A DNA stretch of 64,000 nt from Patagioenas fasciata (GCF_037038585.1 NC_092520.1:9564501-9628500), one strand, 5' to 3'. Shown: positions 1 to 13,264, counted from the stretch's first letter. Translations and numbers: made by a program. The notes: generated by a model not told the origin, from the letters alone.

Positions 1-2462
1 GGTACTTTCCTGGTATGGGAGGGGAATGTAAAATGATACCATGTCTGACCAGTTACCTCATCTCTGTGCACCAGCACACGCACGCCCAACGCTCACCAAT
101 GCAGTAAGTTTTCTACTCCCTGCCCTCAAAATCTTCCAATGCTAAAAACCACTATAAAAATACCAAGAGCAGCCTTCTGACAGTGACATACATCAGGCTG
201 TAAAATGACCTCTCCCAGGGAGTGGTGAAAGCCCTATCATTTATGTTATAAACAATAGTAATTCTTAACACATGATGAGCACAAAGCCGGACAAATATTA
301 AAAGATCTGCAAAGCATGACTTCAGGATGTCACTGCCACACAAAAGCATGGATGGGGCTTGGGCTCAGGGCCAAAGAGCAAACCTATTCCTAATAAAGAA
401 TTAACACTCAAGTTCATCTCTTGGGTACTCAGATACCAAGATAATCCCACACCATTTACTTACAATTAGACAAAACACTGAAAACTTTTCCCTGGAAGAT
501 AATATAGGGAGGGCCAGGGAAATAACCTATTACTTTACAAGAGGGGATTTTTTTAGAGACACAAAGTCAGGTGTCCACCCTGCACTGAAATCCGATGGGA
601 TCTGTATAAACTCCCACAGGGCTGTCTGAAAATACTGACCTTAAAATGTTAGAATTTTCTCTCGGCCATGCCAGATGAGGGAAGTCTCTGCAGGAGACGT
701 CTGTAAATGAGATCAGAACTCAACCATAAAACGCTGACAAAGTCATCTGGAGCTCACAGAGCTGTGCTCAGTGATGAGTATACCATTTCAATATTTTTGT
801 GTTTATTACTTGTTTTTTTCCCCCCATGTGTTGGTTTTGGTTTATCTGCAGTTTTAATTTTGATTTGTATTTTATTCTAATTTGCTTTCATTTGCTAGTT
901 CTCAGTCTATTTACAGAGAACAAAAGAATGCACAATGTAGAACAGTAGAATAATAGTGTTTATTTTCACAAGTTTGGACCGATCAAATATCTCACAAGTC
1001 CCGAAGTGGAACCATGCCTGAAGTAGGTTAGGTCATCTCGAGTGTGGGGAAACAAACAGAAATATCCCATTCTTCACTATTGTTTATTATATTTATGCCA
1101 CTTGGGAGTTTTAACAATACCACATATAGAAAACATTTGTTCTTGCTTTCTGTGCTATTTGGAGTTTTCTCAAGGCTCTCTGGTGCTTTGCTTTTTCCTA
1201 GGGACACTGCAGTGTTGTCATGCTTTAGTGACTTTCTCAACTGATTTAGCTGAAACATAAGAAATGGTCCCTAGGAATGAGCCAAGGGTGCTGAAAAGGA
1301 GGTTTTGTTTTCTGAATACTTCTATGTTTAAAAAAAGTTCTTTTCAGAGTTTTAACTAGTTTGCTTCAACTTCTTTCCTTGATTTGCTTTTCATGTACAT
1401 TCAAAGCTCGGTCCAGCAGACAGAAACCAAAAGCAGAGTCTGTTGTTGTTATCAATATCTTCACACTCCCATCGAAAGCACAACTGTATTTTTGATCTCC
1501 TTGATTTTTTACTGGAAGTCCAAACATGGATGTCTAAAGCCTCATCTGCCCACCCAAAACCCGGATTTCAAAAGCTAAGAGTAATCACGGGTGTGTTGCT
1601 TCTTCCCTTTGCAATGTGAAGCGCTTTCAAGACGCCTCACAGCAAAAGGGGGCTGCGCAGCCACCCTGCTGAAAATAAAGGCAAAAGGATATTTTGCCTC
1701 AAAAAAGGCTCCTCCAGGCCATTGACGCCTTTGGACATCCATAGTCCTGCTGAAGGATGATGTAGTTTATCAACCCAGCATTGCAGGAGAACCTAAAATC
1801 TCTGCGAATCTGCTTGGAAATCCAAGCCTGCAAAACACAGCGACCCAGCAGCTGCTGCTCAGGCTGTTGAACCCCACTGCTGCCATGTCCAAGAGCTGCA
1901 GCAGGAGTGGGCAGAGTCCTGAGGCTGTTTCAACAGGAGCATCTGAAAATGTAGTCGCTGAAATTTACTGTTCATTATTCTTCTGGAAAATTTCAGGCTT
2001 CAATGCAAAGCCTTTTAAAAAGTGCTGAGTTCCTAGAAACTATCATTACTTTTCAAAGCAGCTGCTGGGTGCTCAGTTCCTTGAGAATAACTACATTTCT
2101 ACCCCAACTTCATGGCCTGACAGTTTTATTACAGAAACTTTAAGCATGCTAAGAACTTCAAACAGAGAAAAAAATGGCTCCTTCTGAGCCTCCTCTTAAG
2201 TCCATGAAGCGATTCATGCCTTTGAAAAAACGCCTGTGTTTGAAGCATAAATAATGTTGCAGTAATGACCTCAACCAAGATGGAAATGGAAGAAACAAGA
2301 ATTTTTTACTTGAGGACTTCATCATTCATTCCTGCCTGTTTTTCCTCTCTTACCTTGTGAAAGATCCTTTGCATGGATGCTGCTGAAGAAGAAGCAACGA
2401 CCAACTGCTGCTGCCACAGGCTGGCATCTGCCCTACTCAGGGCCAGACCCCCCTGTAGCGTA

Positions 2463-3020
2463 TAGGATCATAGAACAGTTTGGGTTGGAAGGGACCTTCA
2501 AAGCTCATCCAGTGCCACCCCTGCCATGAGCGGACATCTTCACCCAGATCAGGTTGCTCAGAGCCCCATCCAGCCTGGCCTGGGATGTCTCCAGGGATGG
2601 GGCATCCACCACCTCCCTGGGCAACCTGGGACCTTCAAAGCTCATCTAATGAAATTCTCAGATTTCTTTCTTATGTCTGGCCTGAATCTCCCCTCTTTCA
2701 GTTTAAAATCATCACCTATCACAACAGGCCCTGCTAGAAAGTCTGTCCCCATCTTCTTAGAGGCCCCTTTTAAGCACTGAAAGGCCACAGAAAGGTCTCC
2801 CCAGAGCCTTCTCTTCTCCAGGCTGAACAACCCCAGCTCTCCCAGCCTGTCCTCCCAGCAGAGCTGTTCCAGCCTCTGATCATTTCTGTGGCTCCTCTGG
2901 CCCCTCTCCAACAGGTCCATGTCTTTCCTGCACTGAGGGCTCCAGAGCTGGACACAGGACTCCAGGTGGGGTCTCACCAGAGCGGAGCAGAGGGGCAGAG
3001 TCACCTCCCTCCACTTGCTG
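2463..3020 (-). mobile_element. CR1 LINE fragment, 5'-truncated
   Basis: Reverse-oriented CR1: the + strand starts with the complement of the CR1 3' terminus (GATCATAGAACAG, then GGGTTGGAAGGGACC). It runs through the 3' region into the C-terminal end of the reverse transcriptase ORF2 near 2990, where the typical S-A-L-V-R-P-H-L-E block reads on the minus strand. It is a dead fragment of about 560 bp lacking the catalytic part. Its 3' variant (AAGGTCCCTTCCAACCCAAA) differs from the other copies in the window. Confidence 0.9.
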
Positions 3021-3442
3021 TGCTCTGATATTTATCTCGTATCTCATTCAAAAAGGCTCATAGAAGAGCCAGAGAGTGAAACAGTAGTCAGGTGGCACAC
3101 ACAATAGAGGTCCAGAGCTCTAGTTCACTTCTTGGACCTCATTAGGAGTGGAGCTCCACCTTAATGCTGCCTCAGAGCCCTGTGTGCAAGCCCAGCCTGT
3201 GCTTGTCCTTCCCACTGGTGGTCATGGAAAGGTGAACATCACCTGCACGTTTGAGGGCTGCTGCCCCCACCTGGTACACAGAGATGAAGGACATGGAAAC
3301 TTCATGGGACAGGTCTTTCCTGACTGCAGTGTGGTAAACACAGAGAGTGGGGGATGGCAGAGGAACAACGTGTTCCAGACACAGCATCGTGACTGTAGAG
3401 CATGGGCAGACATAGCTATAAAAGGACAGCAAACAAGTTTTA

Positions 3443-3699
3443 TGACGAAGGGCAAAGGGCACAGACTGAGGCACAGGAGGTTCCTTCTGAATATGGGGAG
3501 AAACTTCTTTACTTTGAGGTACCAGAGCCCTGGACCAGGCTGCCCAGAGAGGCTGTGGAGTCTCCTTCTCTGGAGACATTCAAACCCACCTGGACACATT
3601 CCTGTGTGATCTGCTCTGGTGAACCTGCTTTAGGAGGTGGGTTGGACTGGATGATCTCCAGAGGTCCCTTTCAACCCAAACCATTCTGTGATTCTGTGA
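3443..3699 (+). mobile_element. CR1 LINE 3' end
   Basis: Forward CR1 tail of about 257 bp: GGCACAGACTGAGGCAC near the 5' break, then CAGGCTGCCCAGAGAGG, GGTTGGACTGGATGATCTCC, ending CCATTCTGTGATTCTGTGA. It belongs with the copies at 12.6, 45.0 and 58.9 kb (variant AGAGGTCCCTTCCAACCC). It lies 5' end to 5' end with the minus copy at 2463-3020. Confidence 0.9.
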
Positions 3700-6600
3700 A
3701 TTTTTCCCCCATAAAATATTTTATTCCCTCTGGGTGGTGTAAAGGTGGGTTGTACAGGTTTCAGTCAGATGCAGGTATAGAACCAGCTTTTATGATCTGG
3801 GTGAGGGAGTTCCAAACACTGGAGTAGGCTGAGGAGCCTGGAAGATGCAAGATGCAATTTTGCTTTCTTTCCAGAGGTACAGAAAGCACTTTCCTGGAAA
3901 GCAGGAAAGAAGCAGAGAAGCAGCAGGGTCACAGTTGCTGTTCTGGGCTGCTCTTGGTATGGTGTCCACATGCACTGCCTCTTACTCCTTGTCTAGTGGA
4001 GTCAGTGGCTTAATTTAGCCTTTAACAACCAGTTCTGTCACCTGATTTAGAAAGAAATCACTGTCTCCAGGAACAGCAGCACCACAGGCTAAATACAGCT
4101 GAAGTACAATTCTGACACCAGTAGGATGAATATGGCTCAGTATGTCATCTCCCAGTTTAGCCTGCAGAATAGCGTGGTGAACATTATGATTTTGTTTCCT
4201 TGATGTAAAAAAGACTGCAACATGTATGTCTGGAAGAAACACAGATTTGTATAAACTGGAGGATATTATTGTGTGTATTAAAATGTTCACAGAGTATTAT
4301 CCCACAGCCCATCCCATATTTATTTTGGAAATTATTACATGTGGAAAATGGGAAAACTTCCAGTTAATTCCTTTACCTTGAAATATCAGCAAACACAAGG
4401 GTATTTTGAGATGATTCCCTGCTAAAAAATGAACAAGTAGCATTCTTAGCTGTAAGCCAGAAGAGAATGCTTGTTCAAATAATGCAAAATGGGTTAAAGT
4501 GCAAGTAGTTTCAGAGACAAGAGTAAAAGTAGCTCTTAAAAGGTCATTTTTCCTTAGAGGAGAGTAAAATCAGCTCGATTAATGGCCACTCACTCCAATT
4601 CAATACAAGCATTTCAATCATCAGTGATACACGTTACAGCCTTGTGGTTTATTTCCACAAAACTCATGATATCCTCTACCTACTATTTGCTCTGGATTTT
4701 AAGAAGAACTGGATATTGGTGGAGCTGACTCTCCCTAGTTACATCATTGATGGCATGAAGGCCTTCAGACGTTTCCTGAAATGTGCTCCTTTATTTTTTG
4801 TTTTCCTGGCCGTATTCTGAGGAGTCCTTGGAGAACAGACAGCACAGCAACCTCTCCAAGGTCCTCTGCAGTTCACTGAAGGAACCAGATGTCTAGTGTA
4901 CATGTTACCTCCACTAACCTGAGCAGATAGATACATTTAATCCCTAGCTTTTTTAGCAGCAGAATACTTTTCAGTCTGGATTTCATAAAATTTACGATCG
5001 AGGGATGAGACAATTGTACAGATGGCAGGAGAACAAACTGAAGGATAAAAACAATGAGAGTGGAAGAATGAGAAAAGAAGAAAACAAGTGAGGGCAAAAA
5101 AAATTTTCCGCTGGAAAGAGCAGTTCTTATCAGACAGTAGAAGCTACTTCCAGAGGCAAAGTTCCGGTACGGAAAACTGCACGAGTAGCAGGGAAAAGCT
5201 GGATCACCTGTCCCAAGACAGAAAACAAATACATGGCAAAAAAAAAAAAACCACACAAGTTGGAAAGCAGCATGAGGAAAGGGCAAAGCATTACATTTTT
5301 TCCAAGTGAAAATGTTTCCAGATTGTTCTGATATTTAAAAGTGTCTAGAAGGAAGGTTTCCCAGATGCCAATGCATTTGGGAGACAAAGCCTCCTGCAAT
5401 GTGAAGTTCCGTGTTTGGGTTCTTTCCTTCGTTTGTTTTCCTGATTTTGTTCCAATTAGTTAAATGCTGCGCCTTGGATTCCCAGCCAGAGCACCTCGTA
5501 ACACCGACACCTACTCGCCGTGAAGGCAGGTGGAATTCTTCACACCTCCAGCCGCTCTCATGGGCTGAGATACATCAGTTACTTGCAGACACTGGGTTTA
5601 TCAGATGCTGAAGATATTAGTGGAGAATGTTCTTAGACTGTGAAACCCACTAAAATCTGGAAAGGCAGGCACTATTCTTTACTCAGCAATTGCCATCCAA
5701 AGTATCCGGTTCCCCAATATAACCAGTTATCAACTGTATGGGTAAATCGGAGGATTGCAGTGCTGCCCACCAGTTAAGGTCTCTTGCTCAAGAGTCTGGC
5801 CCTGGACTTGTGCTGAAAGTTGTGTTTTGTTAACCCAGCTGCAAATGGGTACGGGGACAACTGAAGCAGAGTCAGTGAGATGCTGCCACATTGCGAGATG
5901 CTACCACATTGCTCCCTTCTGTGGCACAAGGCACGGAAACCGGGATACCATAGCTGTCCTAGTCTAATGAGGCTCACGTGTCTATCTGACATTTTTGGAA
6001 GCCTATATGTTTATTCACATTGATATATCTGATACTGCTACATTAATGAGGAACAGAGAGTAAGCTGAGCACTCTCAACTCCCCCACTATTCAGGCTACT
6101 TAGCGATTAGCTCACTCCCTGGCTTTATTTTTGGGACTACACCGAAGAACTCTCTCCAAGACACCTGGATATTACAAGGGAAGTCCTGAGCAGTGTGTGT
6201 CACGTCGCCTGGCCTTATGCCACAGGATTCATCACTGGTGTTTAAGTAACTTTACAGACACAGCCTGCTGTTCCCAGTAAACAACCTTGTTCATGCGACA
6301 AGGAGAGATCCCGAAAACCCTGGGTACTCATGGGGGAAAAAGTAACAGTCCTCAATGCTTTTTAAATTCATGTGACTCCTTCCTTTTCCAAAACTATTTT
6401 GTCCCAGTTCCAGCCAAGGGTAAGCTTCTCCCAGGAGAGAGCAGCCTGGGCTGGCATCCGAGGAAAACTGGGCTATCAGCAGTACTCCCATGCTGCTTTA
6501 TCCCTAGGGCTTCTTCCCAGAACAGCGTATTGAAACCTCATGGAAAACGGCCTGAAGCAAGGTCAGGGCTGTGCCGCCTTCTTTATCAGTGCATCGTCAA

Positions 6601-8312
6601 GAGTCTTCCTCAGCTGACCCAACAGGAAAGATTAAAAAGCCTCCAGTTCTGATCTGGCAGCTGTTCAGTCAGATAAGCGTTGCTGCACAAATGAACAAGG
6701 TATCTTGTTGGGTACTTCTTTAACAGTCTTCCTTAACTTGAGCGGGACAAGACCTACAAAATTAGGACTGTCTGCAAAAATGTGTGTCAGCAGTGAAATT
6801 ATTAGCTTGTGCAATTATCAATATTGTACATGCCATGGTTCCCTGCCCACAAATACAAGGCAGCATGCAAATCTTAAGCCCAGAGTAGTATAGAAGCCAA
6901 AACATGCATGCAAGAGAGCCAGAATCCATATCTTAGGCAATAATTGCCTTTTCTACCCATAAGCAGTTCTTTAACAGAGTAATACAAAAACTGCCAGCAA
7001 GGCACCGAGTCCAAGCCAAAGTCCAGACAATGTTCCAGCGGGTTATCTTGCCAACGTTGCCTTTCTACGAGGGTCAGCACACAGGAACGTTCACTCCTTT
7101 ATCCAGACACGCAGCTGCAGGGGACCTGGACCTCTGCTCTAAAGCTGAATTTAAAGTTACCTCTAGGGTCTTCTACTAGATTTTAAATACAGACCCTCAT
7201 AGACAGAGTTCTACCTAACAGAAGTCTGGTTGGTGAAGTACGCTTGACTGAAATAGCATAATTGAACTATTTAGGCCAAAAATCTCCTACTGCAGATTTG
7301 CTGGGAGTCTGCAAACAGTCTCTCAGTGGCTCTGTGAACTGTCCAACTTACCCATCCACTAAATCTGAGATGCAAGTATGCTCTTGCACCCATAGCACGA
7401 TTTTTGAAAGGAGCAGAAGTTTTGGCAAAATGGATGACAAATTTGCTTTATTTTGGGAGTGGTACAGACTGGTCCCAAGTCTGACCAACATGGAGAACTC
7501 CGTGGGCTGTGCAGGAGGAGAATCTGAGGCAGGCTGTATGGGGGAGGAATTTTCTTGCTGTGGATCTGTTCCAAGTCTGTTTTTGACTGCAGGTTAGTTT
7601 GCTGATCTTCTAATTTGCCTCGGAATGTATCTCCCATTAGGTCTTGAAATAACCTCTCCTGACCTGAGCACTGCACAGAAGGCACACACCGTACTGGCTC
7701 CATCGGAACTGAGCATTCACAAACTGTTACCTGACAGAGACCTAATGTAAAAACCCCAGATCATGGTGCACCCAGCCTATTTAGTCCCAAAATAATAAAA
7801 ATTTAAAGCTGGAATCAGATGCCAGTTTTGCAACTGAACTGTAACCGTGTCATCAGTCATTGCCACTGTAACACCGTTACACCCCTCCTCCTGCCCCCTA
7901 CTTTCCAAACCAGGGAGAATCAACCTCTTCTGAGCTTCTCCTCACAATGCAGTCGCTCTCACTGCCCCACATGGCTTTAGTTGCCTTTCCCCCGCTCGGC
8001 TGCACCGGGAGATGCCAAGCCCGACCCGCACACACACTCCGAGCCCGCCCGCCCCAGCAAACCACCGCTGCTCCCCGACCCTGCCCGCCGCCGTGCAGCC
8101 CTGGCTCGGCTTTCCCGCCCATTGGGAGCCGCCACCCCCCCGCTCCGCGTCCGGCAGCCGCTCAGCGCCACGGAGAGTGTTCCGGGCGGATCCTCCCCAC
8201 GCATGGCTTCACCCGTGGCCCCCACCGCGCAGCCACACCAGCCCGTGCTCTGCGGGGTGCGGGTTCCCGGGGGGATGCGGGGGGACGTGACACACGGGAC
8301 ACTCGGCACTAC

Positions 8313-8324
8313 GCGCACTGCGCA
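8313..8324 (+). promoter_or_regulatory. NRF1-like site
   Basis: The sequence GCGCACTGCGCA carries two GCGCA half-sites like the NRF1 palindrome, though spacing and centre are imperfect. NRF1 drives many CpG-island genes for mitochondrial function, which would suit TMEM135. That link is inference. Confidence 0.4.
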
Positions 8325-8351
8325 TCTCGCGCGGGGGCTCGTTCCACCCTA

Positions 8352-8375
8352 CCCCCGCCCCTCCCCGCCCCCCGG
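8352..8375 (+). promoter_or_regulatory. Clustered GC boxes (Sp1/KLF type)
   Basis: CCCCCGCCCC, CTCCCCGCCC and the following C-run give at least two adjacent GC-box motifs just upstream of the inverted CCAAT box at 8384-8390. This spacing is common in TATA-less core promoters. Confidence 0.5.
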
Positions 8376-8434
8376 CGGCCGCCGATTGGCTGCGGGCCTC
8401 AGGCGAGACGCGCGGAGCGACTGCCCGCGAGTAA

Positions 8435-8695
<261 letters not shown>

Positions 8696-8696
8696 T

Positions 8697-9300
8697 GAGC
8701 TGGGTGGTGGGGGGGACGAGGGCATGAGGGGATGGTGGGGGGGCTGGCCTGGGTGAAGGGTATAGAGGGGGTCAGGGAGGGGCCTTGTTTTGGGGTGGAA
8801 GGCCGTGGGGGATGTGAGGGCGGGGGAGCCTGGCCTGGGGTGTAAGGGCAGGGTACAGGGGATGCGAGGGGGGCTGGGGTGAGGGGGAAGGGCATGAGGG
8901 GTGTTTGGGGAGGGCACAGGGGATGTCAGAGCGGGGGAAACCTGGCCTGGGTGAGGGGGAAGGGCATGAGGCAAATCAGGGGAGGGAGGCTGGTCTGGAG
9001 TGGGGAGTGTTTTGGGGAAGGAAGGGGAGGAGAGATGTCGATGGCAACGTGACCCCGGGGTGGGGGGGGGAAGAGGAAAAAGGTTGTTTTGAGGGGTACT
9101 TTAGTGCTGGGGAGAAGAGAGATGGTGGGGGGCACAGCTTAGTTTGATAGCTGGAGGGCATAAGGGTTGTGGCAGGGGAGGGAGTGTGTGAATCTGGTTC
9201 TGGGAGGGGAGGAGAAGGGCATGGGGGGCTGTGGGTCTGGTGGCACCACAGGTGTTGGGGGAGAGGTGAAGCTGGTGGGGAAGGAGGGCACGGACACAAC
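8697..9300 (+). repeat. G-rich imperfect tandem repeat at the start of intron 1
   Basis: About 600 bp with runs of 3-8 G on the coding strand. It is built from recurring phrases such as GCCTGGCCTGGG, GGGCATGAGGGG, GGGAAGGGCATGAGG and AGGGGATG at irregular intervals of roughly 50-90 bp. It begins about 35 nt after the exon 1 donor and ends abruptly at 9300, where the sequence becomes AT-rich. The run density meets the usual G-quadruplex pattern many times over. It is an imperfect minisatellite rather than a clean array. The antisense open frames here are only by-products of the low stop density. Confidence 0.8.
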
Positions 9301-11581
9301 ATGAACATCATATTTTTGTCGTTTTCCAGTATCTGTGAGACTTGAATAAAAATACTTAGTATTTGCCTGAGAGGCTAGAATTGTATCTTTGGCAGTAGCA
9401 AGAGTACATGTGTATTGTTGTTGGTGACACCTTGGTAGTTGTTGCCTTAGGATCAAGGAGGTTCCATTGCATAATGAAGCAAGGCTGAAAAAATACATTA
9501 AGGCTAAAGTGTTCAGAGAGTATCCTACAGGTGAGCTTTAGTGTGCAGTTATGCTTGGTTATATCACCTTGGTTGCAGCTGGCTTGCTTCCAGCAAATTA
9601 GGGTGTAGGTAGAGGAGTCAGGATCTGTTTGCATCCACCTGTGTAAATGTATCCTGAAAGCTGATCTAAGCTGGAATCGCAGCAGGTGAGCACTTCTTTC
9701 TGTCCCTCCACCTCGGTGTTTCTCCTGTAGTGGTGCTTGGAGAATTGAGTAGTGAGCTGGCTCCAAACTAAGCTGTAAGGAAAGAAAAACATGTCATTGA
9801 GTCTGTACTTTCAACTCTGTACCAGTGCTGGTACAACAAAATTATCAAGATATGTAATAAAGAGGAGGGAAGGACTGGGACTGCAGCACTCCTGACATAA
9901 TTCGTTTAAGCTCTCATTGAAGTGTTCCTTCAGTGAAAATTGTGATGATATCTAATTACATTTTTTAAACAGTTAATAACTATTTGGTAGCAGTGTGGAC
10001 GTAAGGAGTTGTCATGTCTGACAGTGAACATTTTCATTCTGAACCAACAAAACTGAAGTGCCAGCTTCTGTGAGCTGGATTAGGAAACTAATACAGAGAA
10101 AAACATTCTTTCTTCTCCTTCCTGCCTCCCCACTGATTTTTTTCTTTGGTTCTGTTTTCTGATTGAGTTTGCTGTGTGGGAGCATCAGTACTTGTAGCAG
10201 GAGAGAATGGACCTGAAATGAGCCATGAGAGGTGTAGTGGTGATATGTCACATCTGACTAAAAGCACCTTAAACAGCTCTGTAATTAAATCAAAGTTCTC
10301 TAGCAGTCAAGCCTGGTAAAAAGCATCCTGCTATGTTACAGTTCACTCAGTTGTGCAGTCACAGGTTAAGGGGAAAGCTCCTGTTTTTATTTATCTGAAA
10401 AGAAAAACCCCCAAATCCAACATGTTTTCGTGATCAGTTTTACGTTGTGGCCCCATAAACAGTTACATCTTGTCATGAATCCAAGGTGGGGTGGGAACCT
10501 TCTCAACCAACGTCATGCTGTGCTGCAAAATGTCTGCATCAGTTTTTAAACTGCTGTCTTTACAGTTTTTAATTTTCTTAAATTTCAGTGGTTAACTTGA
10601 CTTATCAGAGTAATCTAAAGCAGAGTTGACCCAAAAATCTTGGTGTTAACTAAGGAGGGAGGAAGCATTTGTGTTCCTTTGGTCCCAGACGCATAACTGT
10701 TCTCCTTTCTCTGTGTGGTCCTGGACCTTATCCCTCCTTGACCAGATTCTGTTCATTCACTGATCCAGAAGAGGTTACTAACTTGCTTTTAGGTGGGGTA
10801 ATTTTCAGCTGCATTAGTGAATTGAATTGATTTATTAAGCAAGGTTTGACAAGTACCAGAGACAGTGTAAGGTAACGAGTGAAAGGGTGAAGAGGAGGAA
10901 GCAGAAGTCTTGCACATTAAGTAGGTTGGCAGGAAAAGAATACTGCTGAATTAGGAGAGTCATTGCTAAATTCATTCTCTGCTGGATTAAGGTTGAATTT
11001 GAAAAACTTGTATTTGTAAATTAAGTATCACAGTTGCATAGCACAAATGTTTGGTCTTTTTCTGTGTTCTGAAGTTCACATAAGGGCATGAACTTCCGTT
11101 ATTTTATCTTTATAGTTATATCAGTGTATGTTCGGAATGTTTCTGGTACTACTTGGTCCCAATCTTTTGTGTGGCTCAGCAACAGAAAATTTCACTTCAT
11201 TTTTCTATGTCAAGCCTGTAAAATGTCTTCTGCTTTTTTGTTCCTCCTGTTGCCACAAGCTAATAACTAAGGAAAATAGGTGAAAGAGTTTCCACTCACA
11301 AAAGCTTGTGTGGAAATGAATGAGAGTGAATAGATCAAAATAGATTGCCAGAGGTTGTTTGTGGGAGAGTACGTGGTTAGGGATGGTTATAATCCAGAGT
11401 CTAAACCCTTAATATCTACACCCCACATCTCTTTAATGTTTTGCTTCTCTTCAGTCAGTGGGAGGCTGATGGAGCCAAATTAAGTGGTGCTGGTATTTGA
11501 TTACTGGTTTTCAGTAAATGGCTGTGAAGACTCTTTGCTTTTAAGTAGTGCTATGCCTTTTTTTTTTTTTTAAAGTGCACC

Positions 11582-11600
11582 TGTTGTTGTTGTTGTTGTT
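11582..11600. repeat. TTG trinucleotide microsatellite
   Basis: Six uninterrupted TGT units follow a 15-nt T run at 11557-11571. Confidence 0.85.
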
Positions 11601-12620
11601 AGAAAAACTGTGGTCTTCAGATACAATATTTTCACCATCTTTATTTTTGCTCCAGTACAAATTGACTGCTTTAGCAAAAGTAGGTGGTGTATCTAAATTG
11701 AATTGTCCCTCCACATACAAAGTGGCTGACAGGAATACCTATTTCATAATTAAAACCGCTTGTATTTCACAAATCAAGTGTCCCAATGCTGAACGTCTTC
11801 TGAGATCCACTTTTACAAAAATATTAAAAGGAAAAGTTAAAAATTGCTTAATACATATACTCCCCAAAGAAACCCCAAGTAATCTCCCATACACTTTATA
11901 ATTACACTTTTTAAAAAACTGCTTGCCTTGATAGTTTAAGAAAACTTTACTGAAAACGTCCTTCATCAGAGTGTTATATTTTGTTTGATTTATGCTTATG
12001 TTTTGGATTAGTCAAGGCTAAAGAAAATGTGATAGTGTAATTGGGTATTTTCAAAGATGAAGAATTCTAGAAATTGTGAGAGATGGGGAGAAGAGAATGA
12101 TTTCACGAGGAAATTGCATAAAGCTGGGGAAAGGGAAATGAAAAGCTGGGTTATTGGATTTGACCTCTGTTTCTGTTTCTTGGGTTTTCTGTTGATTTCT
12201 GTGGGAAATCTGCCATTGATCGCATGCATTGGAGCAAAGTCGTCTGTTTCCTGAAGGTTTGTAAGTTTTAGGCACTTGTTTGATGATGGTGCGCATTTTG
12301 CTATAGGTGAATATGCTTAGTCATTAGTAGGAAGCCTTTGCTAGTGTATCAGAGGTAGTTGAATCTGTTGGTAATGTTTCCTCTTAATCTGAATAAGGTA
12401 AACATTGTCTATGGCTGCTTTGCAGTTCAGCTGATGCTTCTTTTTGCCTATGGGGTGACTAGAGTAATTTGTAGCTTTCACCTTTTCTTTCTCCTACTCT
12501 GATCATCTGTTTTCTTCACTTAATTTAAGCCAGGCAGGCTACCTCCCTGCCTCTCCAGCTTGGGTTCTGTCCTGCCCTTCCCCTCTTGATCGTAGGCCTT
12601 CCCCTGCCCACTGACACCTC

Positions 12621-12903
12621 TCACAGAGCCACAGGATGGCTGGGGTTGGAAGGGACCTCTGGAGATCATCCAGTCCAACCCACCTCCTAAAGCAGGTTCG
12701 CCAGAGCAGATCACACAGGAATGTGTCCAGGTGGGTTTGAATGTCTCCAGAGAAGGAGACTCCACAACCTCTCTGGGCAGCCTGATCCAGCCTCTGGCAC
12801 CTCAAAGTACAGAAGTTTCTCCTCATATTCAGAAGGAACCTCCTGTGCTTCAGTCTGTGCCCGTTGCCCCTCATCCTATCACTGGGCACCACTGAAAGGA
12901 GGT
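12621..12903 (-). mobile_element. CR1 LINE 3' end
   Basis: Reverse CR1 tail: TCACAGAGCCACAGGATGG at the 3' end of the element, GGTTGGAAGGGACCTCTGG, CTCTGGGCAGCCTGATCC, up to CATCCTATCACTGGGCACC at the truncated end. It is the same variant as the copies at 3.4, 45.0 and 58.9 kb. It supplies the C-terminal part of a 241-codon minus-strand open frame (12539-13264). Confidence 0.9.
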
Positions 12904-13264
12904 CTCCTGCCCTTCCTCCCCAGCACCAGCTCCTTCCATCTGCTGCTTGTCCTTTCAGCATTGCCTTTGCTGCACGATGACGCAGCCAAAGAGCATCTTG
13001 AGCCCTGGCCCGTTGGTGGTTCTCACTGTTTACTCCCGGCTCTGTCTCCAAGGCAGATCTACTGGCATGAAGGAGAGGAGCACTCGGCCTAAAGCAGTGT
13101 GGGTGCCACCGGGTCTGTCCGACGTGTCCTCTAGACTGAGGATGGTTCAGCCGATTATTTAGCAGAACAGATATAACCTGAGTCTGCTGTTCCAAAATGT
13201 CTTTTAATGATCCTTGGGGCTTGCTGTTAGTTTTTTTGATCTCTTTCACTTCATTTCTTCTCAT
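12904..13264 (-). other. Unidentified minus-strand open frame next to CR1, possible degraded coding remnant
   Basis: This is the non-CR1 half of the longest open frame in the window (241 codons, ATG at 13264). It begins MRRNEVKEIKKTNSK and contains SLKDILEQQTQVISVLLNN, an amphipathic, coding-like stretch, followed by a His- and Arg-rich part. Further upstream on the same strand, lysine-rich readable segments continue to about 13640 but are broken by several stops. No family is recognised. The A-rich minus strand favours Lys, Asn and Gln by chance, and the frame runs straight into CR1, so it is not a functional gene as it stands. Confidence 0.2.

Larger units (their letters stand above)
1..8000. 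other. Upstream flank of TMEM135 without a recognisable gene
   Basis: Apart from the two CR1 copies at 2463-3020 and 3443-3699, I see no coding exon, RNA gene or other repeat I can name. All open frames are short and lack family motifs. An 18-nt period direct repeat (GAGATGCTGCCACATTGC followed by GAGATGCTACCACATTGC) lies at 5877-5912. Confidence 0.6.

Noticed and set aside
2642-3004. 120-codon minus frame as a gene
   Set aside because: It is the C-terminal end of CR1 ORF2 followed by its 3' UTR.
1-8000. FZD4, the expected neighbour
   Set aside because: No frizzled cysteine-rich domain or seven-helix segment was found in any frame, so it must lie outside the window.
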